Shown here: positions 43,038 through 51,090 of the stretch, piece by piece
Numbering within the stretch: position 1 is the stretch's first letter
Layout of the letters: every line of letters begins with the position of its first letter
Origin: CAWCQC01 sp963819905
GTDB lineage: Bacteria; Actinomycetota; Thermoleophilia; Gaiellales; Gaiellaceae
Assembly: GCA_963819905.1 (NCBI GenBank)
Contig: CAWFXP010000010.1
Location: forward strand, 186,001-250,000
Reading direction: 5' to 3'
DNA: 64,000 nucleotides
Position numbers and translations under genes: made by a program
The notes under the pieces: model-generated
What the model was told of the DNA's origin: nothing
Seen by the model: only the letters and a program-made list of their open reading frames with translations
Databases searched by the model: none

Positions 43038-43572
43038 CGACGGTGGCGAGGGCCTGCTCGTAGAGCGGCCGGGCCAGCTCGGCGGCCCGCTCGACGCTGA
43101 TCCGGTCGAACATGACGGCAAGCTGCTCCTTCGCGCGCTCCCGGCTGCAGCGGCCGTCGACGTACCAGCGCGCGACGAGCTCGCCGTTCACCTCGAGAAA
43201 GGAGAGCGAGTCCGCCGCCTGCAGCAGGTTCTCGTCCGCCTTCCCGCCGATCTCGTGCGCGAGGACGAGGCGCTCGACCTCTGCGACCAGCGCTTCGTCG
43301 GCGTCCTCGTCTCGCAGCCACTCGGAAACGATGCGGGCCGACCGCTCGGAGTGCTCGCGCCGGTACTCCGGGTCGTCAGCCGGGATGGTCGCGGGATCCA
43401 TCAAAGGGCCTCCGGGAAAGTGGCGCTCCATGTCGTGCGTCAGCGCCGCCAGGACGAGTGCCTCGCCGGCGTCGGCGTCGAGCACGAGCAGCCAGTGGCG
43501 GGTGCGCTCGAGGTGACGCGCGTTCCGGTACGGCGCGATCCACTGCTCGGCGCGGCCGACGAGCCGGCTCAC
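43027..43572 (-). CDS. HD domain protein, possible DUF4202-like hydrolase
   Basis: A 181-residue helical protein with VLAALTHDMERHFPGG (HD pair) and a later LVLAHEIGGKADENLLQAADSL (second His and Asp), the layout of HD-family metal phosphohydrolases. The GTG at 43572 overlaps the stop of the PEP/pyruvate-binding gene by four bases and its end overlaps the FAD subunit. Link to the molybdenum enzyme or the kinase-like proteins is by position only. Confidence 0.75.
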   Translation of the reverse strand: MSRLVGRAEQWIAPYRNARHLERTRHWLLVLDADAGEALVLAALTHDMERHFPGGPLMDPATIPADDPEYRREHSERSARIVSEWLRDEDADEALVAEVERLVLAHEIGGKADENLLQAADSLSFLEVNGELVARWYVDGRCSRERAKEQLAVMFDRISVERAAELARPLYEQALATVDAA

Positions 43573-44384
43573 AGGGTCGTCACCGGGCGCGACTGGAGCA
43601 GAAAGACACTTCCGCCCGCGATCGCCCATTCGACGTCCTGGGGCCCGCCGAAATGCTCCTCCAGGCGGCGGCCGAGCGCGGCGAGCTCATGAAGCTCGGC
43701 TTCGACAAGAACGCCGCCGTTCGGGAGGCTCGACCGCTTGACGGAGCCTGCGCGGTCGGTGACGTAGTGGTCCGGCGTCAGCTCACCCGACACCACCTGC
43801 TCGCCGAGCCCGCGGACGCCCTCGATCAGCATCTGGTCTCTCCTGCGCTGGACCGGATCGACCGTGAACAGCACACCGGCCTTGTCCGCGTCGACCATCC
43901 GCTGGACGACGACGGCCATTGCCAGGTCGTCGAGTGAACCCTTGTGGCTGCGGTAGAAGAGCGCCCGCTCGCTGAAGAACGACGCCCAGCAGTCCACGAC
44001 GCGCGCGCAGACCTCGTCGGCGCCCTCGACGTTCAGGTACGTCTCCTGCTGGCCGGCGAAGCTCGCGTCTTCGGAGTCCTCGGCGGTTGCCGAGGAGCGC
44101 ACCGCCACAGGCCCGTCCCCGAGACGGGCATAGGCGGCCGAGATTGCCGCTTTCGGAGGCTTCGCGGCCGCGACCAGGGCCTGCGCGTCGGCGTGGGAAG
44201 CGGCGAGAGCGTGCTCGCGCAGGCGGGCGGCATCGACGGCCCGGGAGAGAGCCCAGGCCGGGACGACGAACCCGGGCGGCACGGGCAGGCCGGCGACGGT
44301 CATCGCCGCGAGGCTCGCACCCTTACCGCCAGCGACCGTGACCTCCCGGCAGGAAGGGTCGTCGAACCAGACCAGCTCCTCCAT
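43569..44384 (-). CDS. PEP/pyruvate-binding (PPDK N-terminal) ATP-grasp protein, stand-alone
   Basis: A 271-residue protein equal to the ATP-binding domain of PEP synthase: GGKGASLAAM near the N-terminus, VAVRSSATAEDSEDASFAGQ with the ATP-contacting Arg, and QDVEWAIAGGSVFLLQSRPV at the end. The phosphohistidine and PEP/pyruvate domains are absent; a phosphohistidine-type domain is encoded separately at 45866-47600. The split resembles protein 2 of phenylphosphate synthase, which hands a phosphoryl group to a histidine on a second protein. It overlaps the cyclase-family gene by one base. Confidence 0.88.
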   Translation of the reverse strand: MEELVWFDDPSCREVTVAGGKGASLAAMTVAGLPVPPGFVVPAWALSRAVDAARLREHALAASHADAQALVAAAKPPKAAISAAYARLGDGPVAVRSSATAEDSEDASFAGQQETYLNVEGADEVCARVVDCWASFFSERALFYRSHKGSLDDLAMAVVVQRMVDADKAGVLFTVDPVQRRRDQMLIEGVRGLGEQVVSGELTPDHYVTDRAGSVKRSSLPNGGVLVEAELHELAALGRRLEEHFGGPQDVEWAIAGGSVFLLQSRPVTTL

Positions 44385-45103
44385 CAATCCTCGACGATGG
44401 CGACTGCCCGTACCGGCGCCGCCGTCGTCCCGAGCCATTTGATCGGGAACACCGACAGCTTGAACCCGTGCGGCGGAAGCTGCTCGAGGTTCATGAGGTT
44501 CTCGAGGTGCCAGTAGTCCTCGTCCATCATCACGCGATGGGCCTCCCAGAAGTGCTTGCCCTCGAACATGGCCCAGACCGGGGGATCGAACGTGATCGCG
44601 TCGATTCCCATGAGCCGCACGCCCTGTGCGATCAGGTGGCGAGTCGCCTCGGCGGTCATGCCGCAGTGGTCGGTGCGGTAGCGCTCCTCGGTGTTGTAGG
44701 CGCCCGCGCCCGTGTGGATGAGGACGATGTCGCGCTTCTTGAGCGTGTAGCCCATCTTCGCGAGTGCCTCGTCGACGTCCGCGACGGTGATCCGATAGCC
44801 GGACTCCCGGTCCGTGAAGTCGAGCCGGACGCCGTCCGAGAAGCAGTACTCGAGCGGGATGCCCTCGACGCCCGGCGCGTCCGGGCCTCGCAGGTGCTTC
44901 ACCGCGTCGCAGTGCGTCCCGACATGGTCGTTCTGGATGACGAGGTAGCTGGCCGTGAGCCAGTCGGCGCCGTGCTCGGCGGCCCCGATGCGCTCGGCGA
45001 ACTCCTGCCAGCTCTCGTACATGACGAGCGTCGGCGGCGGGACACGCGGGAAGGTGAGCATGTCCCGGTGGACGGGCATGGACAGGTCGACGAGCCGGGT
45101 CAA
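44384..45103 (-). CDS. cyclase family (KynB-like) metal-dependent hydrolase
   Basis: A 239-residue hydrolase of the cyclase/kynurenine-formamidase fold. The signature HxGTHxDxxxH is present as HVGTHCDAVKH. The TTG at 45103 is chosen because AGGAGG lies six bases upstream and because it makes a TTGA overlap with the GntR stop. Relatives hydrolyse N-formylkynurenine or isatin, or open cyclic amides. It fits hydrolysis of an N-formyl or lactam intermediate. Confidence 0.88.
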   Translation of the reverse strand: MTRLVDLSMPVHRDMLTFPRVPPPTLVMYESWQEFAERIGAAEHGADWLTASYLVIQNDHVGTHCDAVKHLRGPDAPGVEGIPLEYCFSDGVRLDFTDRESGYRITVADVDEALAKMGYTLKKRDIVLIHTGAGAYNTEERYRTDHCGMTAEATRHLIAQGVRLMGIDAITFDPPVWAMFEGKHFWEAHRVMMDEDYWHLENLMNLEQLPPHGFKLSVFPIKWLGTTAAPVRAVAIVED

Positions 45104-45744
45104 GAGCTTCCTCCTCTGAGTACGAGCTCGCCGAACTCCTCGATGTGCCGACGGATCGCCCGGCCGGCGCGCTCCGGATCGCGCTCGGCGAGCGCGGCGA
45201 GCACCGGCTCGTGCGTCTCGGCAAGCTCGTGGTGGTCGATGCCGGTCTTGAGTGCGGTGATGATGGTGCGCGCCTCCACGCGAAGCGAGGTCCAGACGTC
45301 GCAGAGGATCGTGTTCCCCGACGCCTCGACGATCACGCGGTGGAACCGCACGTCGTGCTCGACGAGGGCATGGAGGTCGTGGTCGTCGGCCGCGTCTCGC
45401 ATGGCTGCGAGCTCCTCGTCGAGGGCAACCACGTCGCCGTCGAGCCGGACGGCCGCCGCGCGCGCCGCGAGCTCCTCGACCGCAGCGCGAACGGGGTAGA
45501 TCTCGGCGAGCTCGGCCGCGGTCACTTCTCGGACACGCGCGCCGCGAAAGGGCTCCGACTCCACGAAACGGAGCACCTCGAGGTCGCGAAGCGCCTCCCG
45601 CACGGGCGCCTGACTCGTCCCGAGCTCCTGCGCGATGCGGGTCTCGACGAGTCTGTCGCCGGGCTGGTAGTCGCCGGCCAGGATCCGCTCGAGCAGGTGA
45701 TCCTTGACCTGCTCGCGAAGAACGGTGCGGGTCACCGCGCTCAT
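45100..45744 (-). CDS. GntR family (FCD) transcriptional regulator
   Basis: A 214-residue FadR-subfamily regulator: VKDHLLERILAGDYQPGDRLVETRIAQ and the recognition helix TSQAPVREALRDLEVL, then an FCD domain with metal-site residues in DVRFHRVIVEASGN and ETHEPVLAAL. As first gene of the operon down to 38450 it probably controls the cyclase, kinase-like, HD and third molybdenum hydroxylase genes and itself. Confidence 0.92.
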   Translation of the reverse strand: MSAVTRTVLREQVKDHLLERILAGDYQPGDRLVETRIAQELGTSQAPVREALRDLEVLRFVESEPFRGARVREVTAAELAEIYPVRAAVEELAARAAAVRLDGDVVALDEELAAMRDAADDHDLHALVEHDVRFHRVIVEASGNTILCDVWTSLRVEARTIITALKTGIDHHELAETHEPVLAALAERDPERAGRAIRRHIEEFGELVLRGGSS

Positions 45745-45819
45745 CTGCCGGGCGATCCGGCGAGGGGCCTCCCGCGTGCCTCCTCCCAGCTCGAGCGTAC
45801 TGTCGCCCGGCGCGCGTGT

Positions 45820-45836
45820 GGCACAACGAACGTGCC
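45820..45836. promoter_or_regulatory. candidate operator in front of the second GntR gene
   Basis: GGCAC and GTGCC form a perfect inverted repeat around AACGAAC. A further half-site GCGTGCC follows about 14 bases on. The position, 76 bases before the GntR start, suits autoregulation. Confidence 0.4.
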
Positions 45837-45865
45837 GAACCGGGAACGCGGGCGTGCCAAAACGC

Positions 45866-47600
45866 TCACGACAGGATCTCCACGATCCCGGTCGAGCCGT
45901 TGACGCGCACCCGGTCGCCGGTCTTGATCCGCTCGGTCGCGTTCGAGGTGCCGACGACAGCCGGGATGCCGAACTCCCGCGAGACGACTGCCGGATGGGC
46001 GGCGACGCCGCCCGCGTCGGTGACGAGCCCCGCGATCTTCGTGAAGAGAACGACCCAGGCCGGATTCGTCATGCGGCAGACCAGGATCTCGCCGTCGCGG
46101 ACCTGGTCGAATTCGTCGAGCGAGTCTACGTGCCGCGCGACGCCCTCGGCGATCCCGGGCGACGCGGCGAGCCCGGTCACCCGGTCGGCAGCCGTCGGCG
46201 GCTCACGGGTGAACTTCTCCGGAAAGCCCCAGAGCGTGTAGTAGGGGAAGTCGAGCTGCGACTGGGTCGCCGTCCCCACCCAGTCGGGCGGGCGAACGGC
46301 GAACGCCGCCTCCCGCTCGTCCCGGCGCGCGGAGACGAGCGCCCGGGCATCGAGCGCCTCCGGGCTCGCGGTCAGCAACCGCAGCTCGTTGTAGCGCAGG
46401 AACATGACCTCCTCCGCGTCGTCGAGCACCTGCTCCTCGGCGAGGCGCCGTCCGATCGCGACGAGCACGAGCCGCAGGCGGGCGTTCGTTCCCTGGTCGA
46501 TGAAGAAGTGGTGGTCGGGCGTAAGGGGGTTCATGCGCAGGGACAGGTCGAGCGCAGCCCGCAGCCGGTCCCGTCCTTCTCCCTCGTCGACGCCGTCGAG
46601 CAGCTCGTCGATCGCCCCTTCGAGGTCGGCCTTGACGGCGGAGAGGGCGCCCGCGTAGTCGTAGTCCGTCTCCAGATAGCCGCGGACGGCCTCGATGATG
46701 GGGGCCGGGTTCTCGCGCCACGTCGGATAGATGAACTCGTGCGACCAGATCGCCTTGGCGCCGAACTCCTGCTGGTACGGCTGCAGCCGCTCCTCGACGA
46801 ACCTGCGTCCCAGCTCGGACGCACTCGAGCGCACGCAGCACCGCGGCGGCCGTGTCGCCCGCGTGGAACGCCGCCTGCAGCTCCGGTTCGCCCTTCACCT
46901 CCTCCTTCATCTTCCAGAGCGCCTCGATCGAGTCCCAGTTCCGGTCGTCGACCGAGCTCTGCAGGCGGCCGACGAGTCCCGCGTCGACGTCTCCCTTGAC
47001 CTCCTGGATAGTGGCGTTCAGGGCCATCGTCGCCGAGAACTGGGCGAAGTTCAGCATCCAGTGGATCTTCCAGTGGCGATCGTGGATGTCGATCGCGTCC
47101 TCGAGGAGCACCGCCAGCTCGACGAGGGTGGCGTCGTCCATGTCGTACTCGTCGAGATAGGCGAAGTTCCGCTCGATCTCGGGCCTGAGCCGGTCGCGCC
47201 ACCAGTCGAGGAAGTTGAGCGCGTAGTGGGGCAGGACGAAGCCGAGGTAGGCGCCCATCGTCGCCGCGTACTCCGGGTCGCGTGGGACCCGCGGTGTGTA
47301 GCGCGCCTCGTACTCGGTCGCCTCGACCCGCAGGCCGGCGTCGGCGGGGATGGCGGCCATGTACGCGTAGCCGTTGATCCGCTTCATCACCCAGTCGCTC
47401 CCGAACGGTGTCGCAAAGCGGCGGAACATGTGGTCGCACGTGAGCCACCAACCCCCGATGTCGAAGAAGAGAGGCGAGACGGGGTTCGGGCAGTGGAGAT
47501 CGTCGAAAATCCAGAGAAGCTTCTTCTCCCCCTCCGCCCACTCGATCGGGAACTCGTCCGACCCGTAGAAGCTGCCGAGCACTTCCTCACCAGCCGCCAT
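45866..47600 (-). CDS. PEP-utilising (phosphohistidine) domain protein, phenylphosphate-synthase-like (one frameshift in this sequence)
   Basis: Two frames join near 46825 (one extra base in CTCGAGTGCG) into about 577 residues. The start at 47600 follows GGAGG by six bases. The N-terminal two-thirds are helical with WWLTCDHMFRRFATPFG and IHDRHWKIHWMLNF. The C-terminus is the mobile domain with TDAGGVAAHPAVVSREFGIP, whose His (about 535) would be phosphorylated. There is no ATP-grasp domain; one is encoded at 43569-44384. This matches the division seen in phenylphosphate synthase, so the pair may phosphorylate a small organic substrate. Confidence 0.8.
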
Positions 47601-47633
47601 GCGCTCCTCCTCTCCCGGCTTCGTGGCCGGACG

Positions 47634-47654
47634 ATCATCGATCATCGATCATGA
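47634..47654. repeat. tandem 7-bp ATCATCG repeat between divergent genes
   Basis: ATCATCG occurs at 47634-47640 and 47641-47647, followed by the near copy ATCATGA at 47648-47654. The repeats contain overlapping ATCGAT and GATC palindromes and lie in the 83-base gap between the phosphohistidine-protein gene (minus) and the SRPBCC gene (plus). An operator for one of the GntR proteins is the likeliest role. Confidence 0.5.
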
Positions 47655-47683
47655 GCGGTCAAGCGACTAGGCTGGAGAGCCGG

Positions 47684-48136
47684 ATGGCGATGCTCGTGAC
47701 CCGACAGTTCGTCGCTGCTCCCCGCGACGAGGTCTTCCCCTTCTTCGCGGACGCGCACAACCTCGAGGCGATCACACCCCCCTGGCTTCGCTTCCGCCTC
47801 CTCACGCCGGCACTGATCGAGATGCGGCCGGGGGCGAGGATCGACTACACCCTGAGGCTGCGCGGCGTTCCCGTCCGCTGGACGAGCGAGATCACCGTGT
47901 GGGAGCCGCCGCTCCGCTTCGTCGACGAGCAGCGTCGCGGCCCGTACCGGCGCTGGATCCACGAGCACACGTTCACGGAGCAGGACGGCGGCACGCTCGT
48001 CACCGATCGCGTCGACTACGCCGCGCCCGGCGGCCGGGTCGTCGAGAGACTCCTCGTCGACCGAGACCTGGAGCGGATCTTCGCCTACAGGAGAGCCCGG
48101 CTCGCCGAGCTGCTCTCGGGGCGGAACGAGGGGTGA
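47684..48136 (+). CDS. SRPBCC family protein
   Basis: A 150-residue START-like ligand-binding protein (FVAAPRDEVFPFFADAHNLEAITPPWL, then RRWIHEHTFTEQDGGTLVTD), of the group often called polyketide cyclase/dehydrase-like. The ATG at 47684 follows GGAG by six bases and is preferred to the ATG at 47651, which lies in the operator-like repeat. Its last codons overlap the 3' end of the convergent tRNA-His gene by five bases. Confidence 0.85.
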   Translation: MAMLVTRQFVAAPRDEVFPFFADAHNLEAITPPWLRFRLLTPALIEMRPGARIDYTLRLRGVPVRWTSEITVWEPPLRFVDEQRRGPYRRWIHEHTFTEQDGGTLVTDRVDYAAPGGRVVERLLVDRDLERIFAYRRARLAELLSGRNEG

Positions 48137-48205
48137 CCGGAGGGACTCGAACCCTCGACCACCGGGACCACAACCCGGGGCTCTACCAACTGAGCTACGG
48201 CCACC
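48132..48205 (-). tRNA. tRNA-His (anticodon GTG)
   Basis: The minus strand folds into a full cloverleaf: acceptor GTGGCCG with CGGTCAC, D stem GCTC/GAGC, anticodon loop TTGTGGT, T arm GAGGG TTCGAGT CCCTC. An extra 5' G (48205) faces C73 (48132), the tRNA-His hallmark. CCA is not encoded. Confidence 0.95.
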
Positions 48206-48296
48206 GTGCCGCCCTCACGATAGCCGAGCGCAGGCACCGACGGAGGCGGCGTCCGGCCCGGGATGGCCGACGGTCCCAGTGCTACGCTCGGCCCGG

Positions 48297-48369
48297 GCGC
48301 CTGTAGCTCAGTGGACAGAGCGACGGCCTTCTAAGCCGTTGGTCGCAGGTTCGAATCCTGCCAGGCGCA
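48297..48369 (+). tRNA. tRNA-Arg (anticodon TCT)
   Basis: A 73-base cloverleaf: acceptor GCGCCTG/CAGGCGC, D stem GCTC/GAGC, anticodon stem ACGGC/GCCGT with loop CTTCTAA, T arm GCAGG TTCGAAT CCTGC, discriminator A. CCA is not encoded. A weak hairpin (AGCCC 48377-48381 with GGGCT 48391-48395) follows. A degenerate copy of its 3' half lies at 49686. Confidence 0.96.
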
Positions 48370-48410
48370 CCTAGAAAGCCCTGGAAATCCGGGCTGGCTG
48401 CGGCTCGTGG

Positions 48411-49211
48411 TCAGCGCCGCGTTGACTTGGTCACCGCGCGGGTTACCCTGATTCCGAGCCGGCCAGGGGCGAGAACGATGTCGACCGCCCGATTGATCAC
48501 AGCGCCACCAGGTACCGCGTCCTCGACGGTATCGGATATCTCGTCGGCCGCATCGATGATCCCTTCGGCTGCCCCGGCGACCGCACCCCCGGCCAGAGGG
48601 ACGGCCGCCTGACCGACCTGTTTCGCGAGCGTTGCGGTGACCGTCTCAACGGAGTCGCCCATGACCTGCCGAGCGTCGTCGCGCGCGTGCTCGAACGCGA
48701 CGATGCTGTCGGCAGGATCGGTCTGGATTGCACGCCACCACCGTCGCACGGACGAGCGTTCGACGGATCGTCTCACGAGGGCGAGTAGCACAACGCCCAC
48801 CGTGACCCACCCGGCAGCGAGAACGAGTGGGGCGAGCCATTCAGAGAACACCGACGAGAGCCCGACAACCGCCGCCCAATTGGCGAGCGCGAATGCGGTC
48901 AGGAGGGCAAGCGCGGCCCCGAGTGCTGCGGCGGTGACGTATGCGGCGCGACGCAATTCAGGGGCGTGCTGCGCCGTCGCGAGCTCGACCTCGCGAAGCG
49001 CCAGGGTGGCCGCGTCACGTCCAGCGTGCTGGAGCAGATCGGAAACGCGCTGCTCGGGAGCCTCGGCCTCGGTCTCTTCGAGCACAGCCTCGTCTCCGTC
49101 CGCCGTGGCGCTCGTCTCTTCGGGCGCAGCCTCGGCTCCCCCGGCCGCGGCACTTGTCCCCTCGGACGCAACCTCGTCTCTGTCGGCCGCGCTCCCGCTC
49201 GTCCCGACCAT
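48411..49211 (-). CDS. holin-like (phage_holin_3_6/Hol-X type) membrane protein with acidic head
   Basis: A 266-residue protein. Residues 1-50 are Ala/Glu/Thr-rich with loose repeats (EETSATADGDEAVLEE), then an amphipathic LLQHAGRDAATLALREVELA helix typical of actinobacterial holin superfamily proteins. Two membrane segments follow (ALGAALALLTAFALANWAAVVG and WLAPLVLAAGWVTVGVVLLAL), then a long helical cytosolic tail with VGQAAVPLAGGAVAGAAEGIIDAAD. Chromosomal versions are common and of unknown role. It lies inside the tRNA-Arg relic, so a phage origin is possible. Confidence 0.7.
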   Translation of the reverse strand: MVGTSGSAADRDEVASEGTSAAAGGAEAAPEETSATADGDEAVLEETEAEAPEQRVSDLLQHAGRDAATLALREVELATAQHAPELRRAAYVTAAALGAALALLTAFALANWAAVVGLSSVFSEWLAPLVLAAGWVTVGVVLLALVRRSVERSSVRRWWRAIQTDPADSIVAFEHARDDARQVMGDSVETVTATLAKQVGQAAVPLAGGAVAGAAEGIIDAADEISDTVEDAVPGGAVINRAVDIVLAPGRLGIRVTRAVTKSTRR

Positions 49212-49951
49212 GTGTACCTCATCCTCTCGCAGACCAGCAGTGGACGAACGCTGGCTCGATCCCTACGCTGGTGGTCGATCCTACAGCGAAGCACGGGCCG
49301 GGATCCCGCGCAGTACACCCGCTGCGGCCCTGCGGCGCGGAGTGGGTTGGGCGTTCCGGGAGACGCACGCCAGCTTCAAAGAATGGCAGCCTGCGACCTG
49401 GCACAAGGCCTCCCGCTCGGTTGCCGTGACCCGACAGCCCCCCGGCGGGACGGACGGGAGGCGCGCGCTCAGGAGCTCCAGCCCAGCGGGTGACGTGCCG
49501 GGCAGCGAACTGGCCGGGAGGATCCGACACGAGCTTGTCCGATCTGGTGCCCGAACGATGCCCGAGTTCGGGCACCGCGCGCTTCCCGGCGTTTCCGGGC
49601 GGGACGACGAGAAGCCCGCGAAAACGGCTTCCTTGACAGACCGGTAGCGCGAGGAATCGCCCGGAACCCGCCGGAACCCCCGAAGACGGTCTTCTAGCCG
49701 TTGGTCGCAGGCTTGAATCCTGTCAGGCGCATCGACGAACGGAACTGCAGATCGCGGGATCAGGCGGCTATGCGGAGGTGCCGCCGAGCTCGACAGCTGT
49801 CAGGCGGAGCTGCGTGGTATCAGGAGAGCCGACCGGGGTGTGCTGCCAGCGCAGCCGAAGCACAGCCCCGTCACAGCCCCCCTTGTCGGGACATCCTCGC
49901 ACAAGGGCGGAGTCGGCGTCTCCGGGCTCTCGCCTCGATCGACGGCCTCGA
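49212..49951. other. gene-free stretch with tRNA-Arg fragment
   Basis: About 740 bases lie between the holin-like gene and the secreted-protein gene. The only recognised element is the tRNA-Arg fragment at 49686-49731. Open frames here have no family resemblance. Confidence 0.5.
49686..49731 (+). repeat. degenerate 3'-half copy of tRNA-Arg (old att site)
   Basis: Forty-six bases align with 48323-48369 of tRNA-Arg, including CTTCTA, GCCGTTGGTCGCAGG and CAGGCGCA. There are a few C/T changes and one lost A in the anticodon loop. It lacks a 5' half and cannot be a working tRNA. Confidence 0.85.
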
Positions 49952-51025
49952 TCAGCTTGTTGAGCGGGTACCCAACCTCCGCGTCTGGGCGGGAACGACA
50001 CGCCGCCTGCGCGCGAGCAGCAAGGCCCCGACGACTGCGCCGGCGGCGACCGCGAGACCCCCGAGCGTCAGGACGACCGTCAGATCACGGCGGGCAGACG
50101 CGGGGTCGGCTGACGCGGCCCGGGCTGCGGTCGTGTCAGCCGCCGGTGTGTCCACAACGGCCTGGCGCTGCGCCCGCGGTTCGGAAACCTGGAACGTCCG
50201 TGCGTCGATCAGCGCGAGCGGCTCGCTCTTCCCCGTGACGTTGACAGCCCGGCCGTCCTCGCCGACCGCGAGCCGCAGCTCGTAGAGATCCAGGTCTGCC
50301 CGCTCCGACAGCGCGTCCAGGTCGATGCAGACCGCCGTGCGGCCCACCGTATCGAGAGCGTGCACGAACGGCGCGTGCCCGGCACCGTCGTAGAGCGTGT
50401 ACTCCCACCGGCCGTCCGGGCTCGTAGCACGCGTGATCGGATAGCCGCGCATGCGCTCGTCCGGCTCGCGAGGGTCGACGACCGGCTCGGGAAGCAATTG
50501 CTCCGAGGGAACGTCGTACAGGCGCACGCGGTAACGGGTCGGATCCGTGCGCGACGTGTACTCGATCAGGTAGAGCGAGCGTCCCTCGGGCGACAGGGCG
50601 TCGTAGCTGAAGTCGCCTTCGAGGGTCACGCGCTCGCGTACGCGAAGCTCCTTTGCCGCGACGACGACGAACGTCGTCCTCGCTCGGGGGAAGGCGACGC
50701 GTGGCTTGATCAGGACCAGCGTCGAGCCGTCTGCAGACAATCCCGCGGCGCTCCCGTCCAACGCGACCACCGGCACCGCGAGCTTTCCGGGCAGGAACGC
50801 AGAGCGGAGAACCTCGCCGCCGTCCTGCTCGATCTTCGCCAGGGACGTGCCCTCCCCCGACGGGAGGGCGACGTAGCGGAGGTCACCGCCGGACGACGCG
50901 ATGCCGCCTGGCCCCGCGTCGATGCCGACGATCGGCAGACCGTCCGCCCCGGCAGGTACAGACGCTCCTAGCGCGACGATCGTGACGCCGACGACGAGCG
51001 CGAAAAGGCGGATTGCGCGGACCAT
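49952..51025 (-). CDS. secreted, C-terminally anchored protein of unknown function (beta-propeller-like)
   Basis: A 357-residue protein with a Sec signal peptide (FALVVGVTIVALGASVPAGA, cleavage near residue 28). The body is beta-rich with repeated strands such as AGLSADGSTLVLI, DALSPEGRSLYLIEY and TRATSPDGRWEYTLYDG, which recall TolB/WD-type propeller blades. A single membrane helix near the C-terminus (LGGLAVAAGAVVGALLLA) is followed by an Arg-rich stop-transfer tail. It would face outward, membrane anchored. A good SD (GAGGGAGGGGCC) precedes the ATG. No specific function is recognised. Confidence 0.75.
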   Translation of the reverse strand: MVRAIRLFALVVGVTIVALGASVPAGADGLPIVGIDAGPGGIASSGGDLRYVALPSGEGTSLAKIEQDGGEVLRSAFLPGKLAVPVVALDGSAAGLSADGSTLVLIKPRVAFPRARTTFVVVAAKELRVRERVTLEGDFSYDALSPEGRSLYLIEYTSRTDPTRYRVRLYDVPSEQLLPEPVVDPREPDERMRGYPITRATSPDGRWEYTLYDGAGHAPFVHALDTVGRTAVCIDLDALSERADLDLYELRLAVGEDGRAVNVTGKSEPLALIDARTFQVSEPRAQRQAVVDTPAADTTAARAASADPASARRDLTVVLTLGGLAVAAGAVVGALLLARRRRVVPAQTRRLGTRSTS

Positions 51026-51090
51026 GGCCCCTCCCTCGGACGCGGATCTGGTGCAACGGATACGCGTCCGAGCCGCTGGAGGGTCCCCAG

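Larger units (their letters stand above)
48370..49731 (+). mobile_element. relic of an integrated element at tRNA-Arg (scar)
   Basis: The segment is bounded by the intact tRNA-Arg and, 1.3 kb on, a decayed copy of its 3' half. tRNA-gene integration by tyrosine recombinases typically duplicates exactly this end. No integrase remains; the only gene inside is a holin-like membrane protein. The copy has several substitutions and one missing base, so the event is old. Confidence 0.45.

Noticed and set aside
48637..49647. A 336-codon plus-strand frame over the holin-like gene and beyond.
   Set aside because: Composition is Ser/Ala/Arg-rich low complexity, antisense to a gene with clear membrane helices, and there is no SD.
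49686..49731. A second tRNA-Arg gene.
   Set aside because: The 5' half is missing and the anticodon loop has lost a base.
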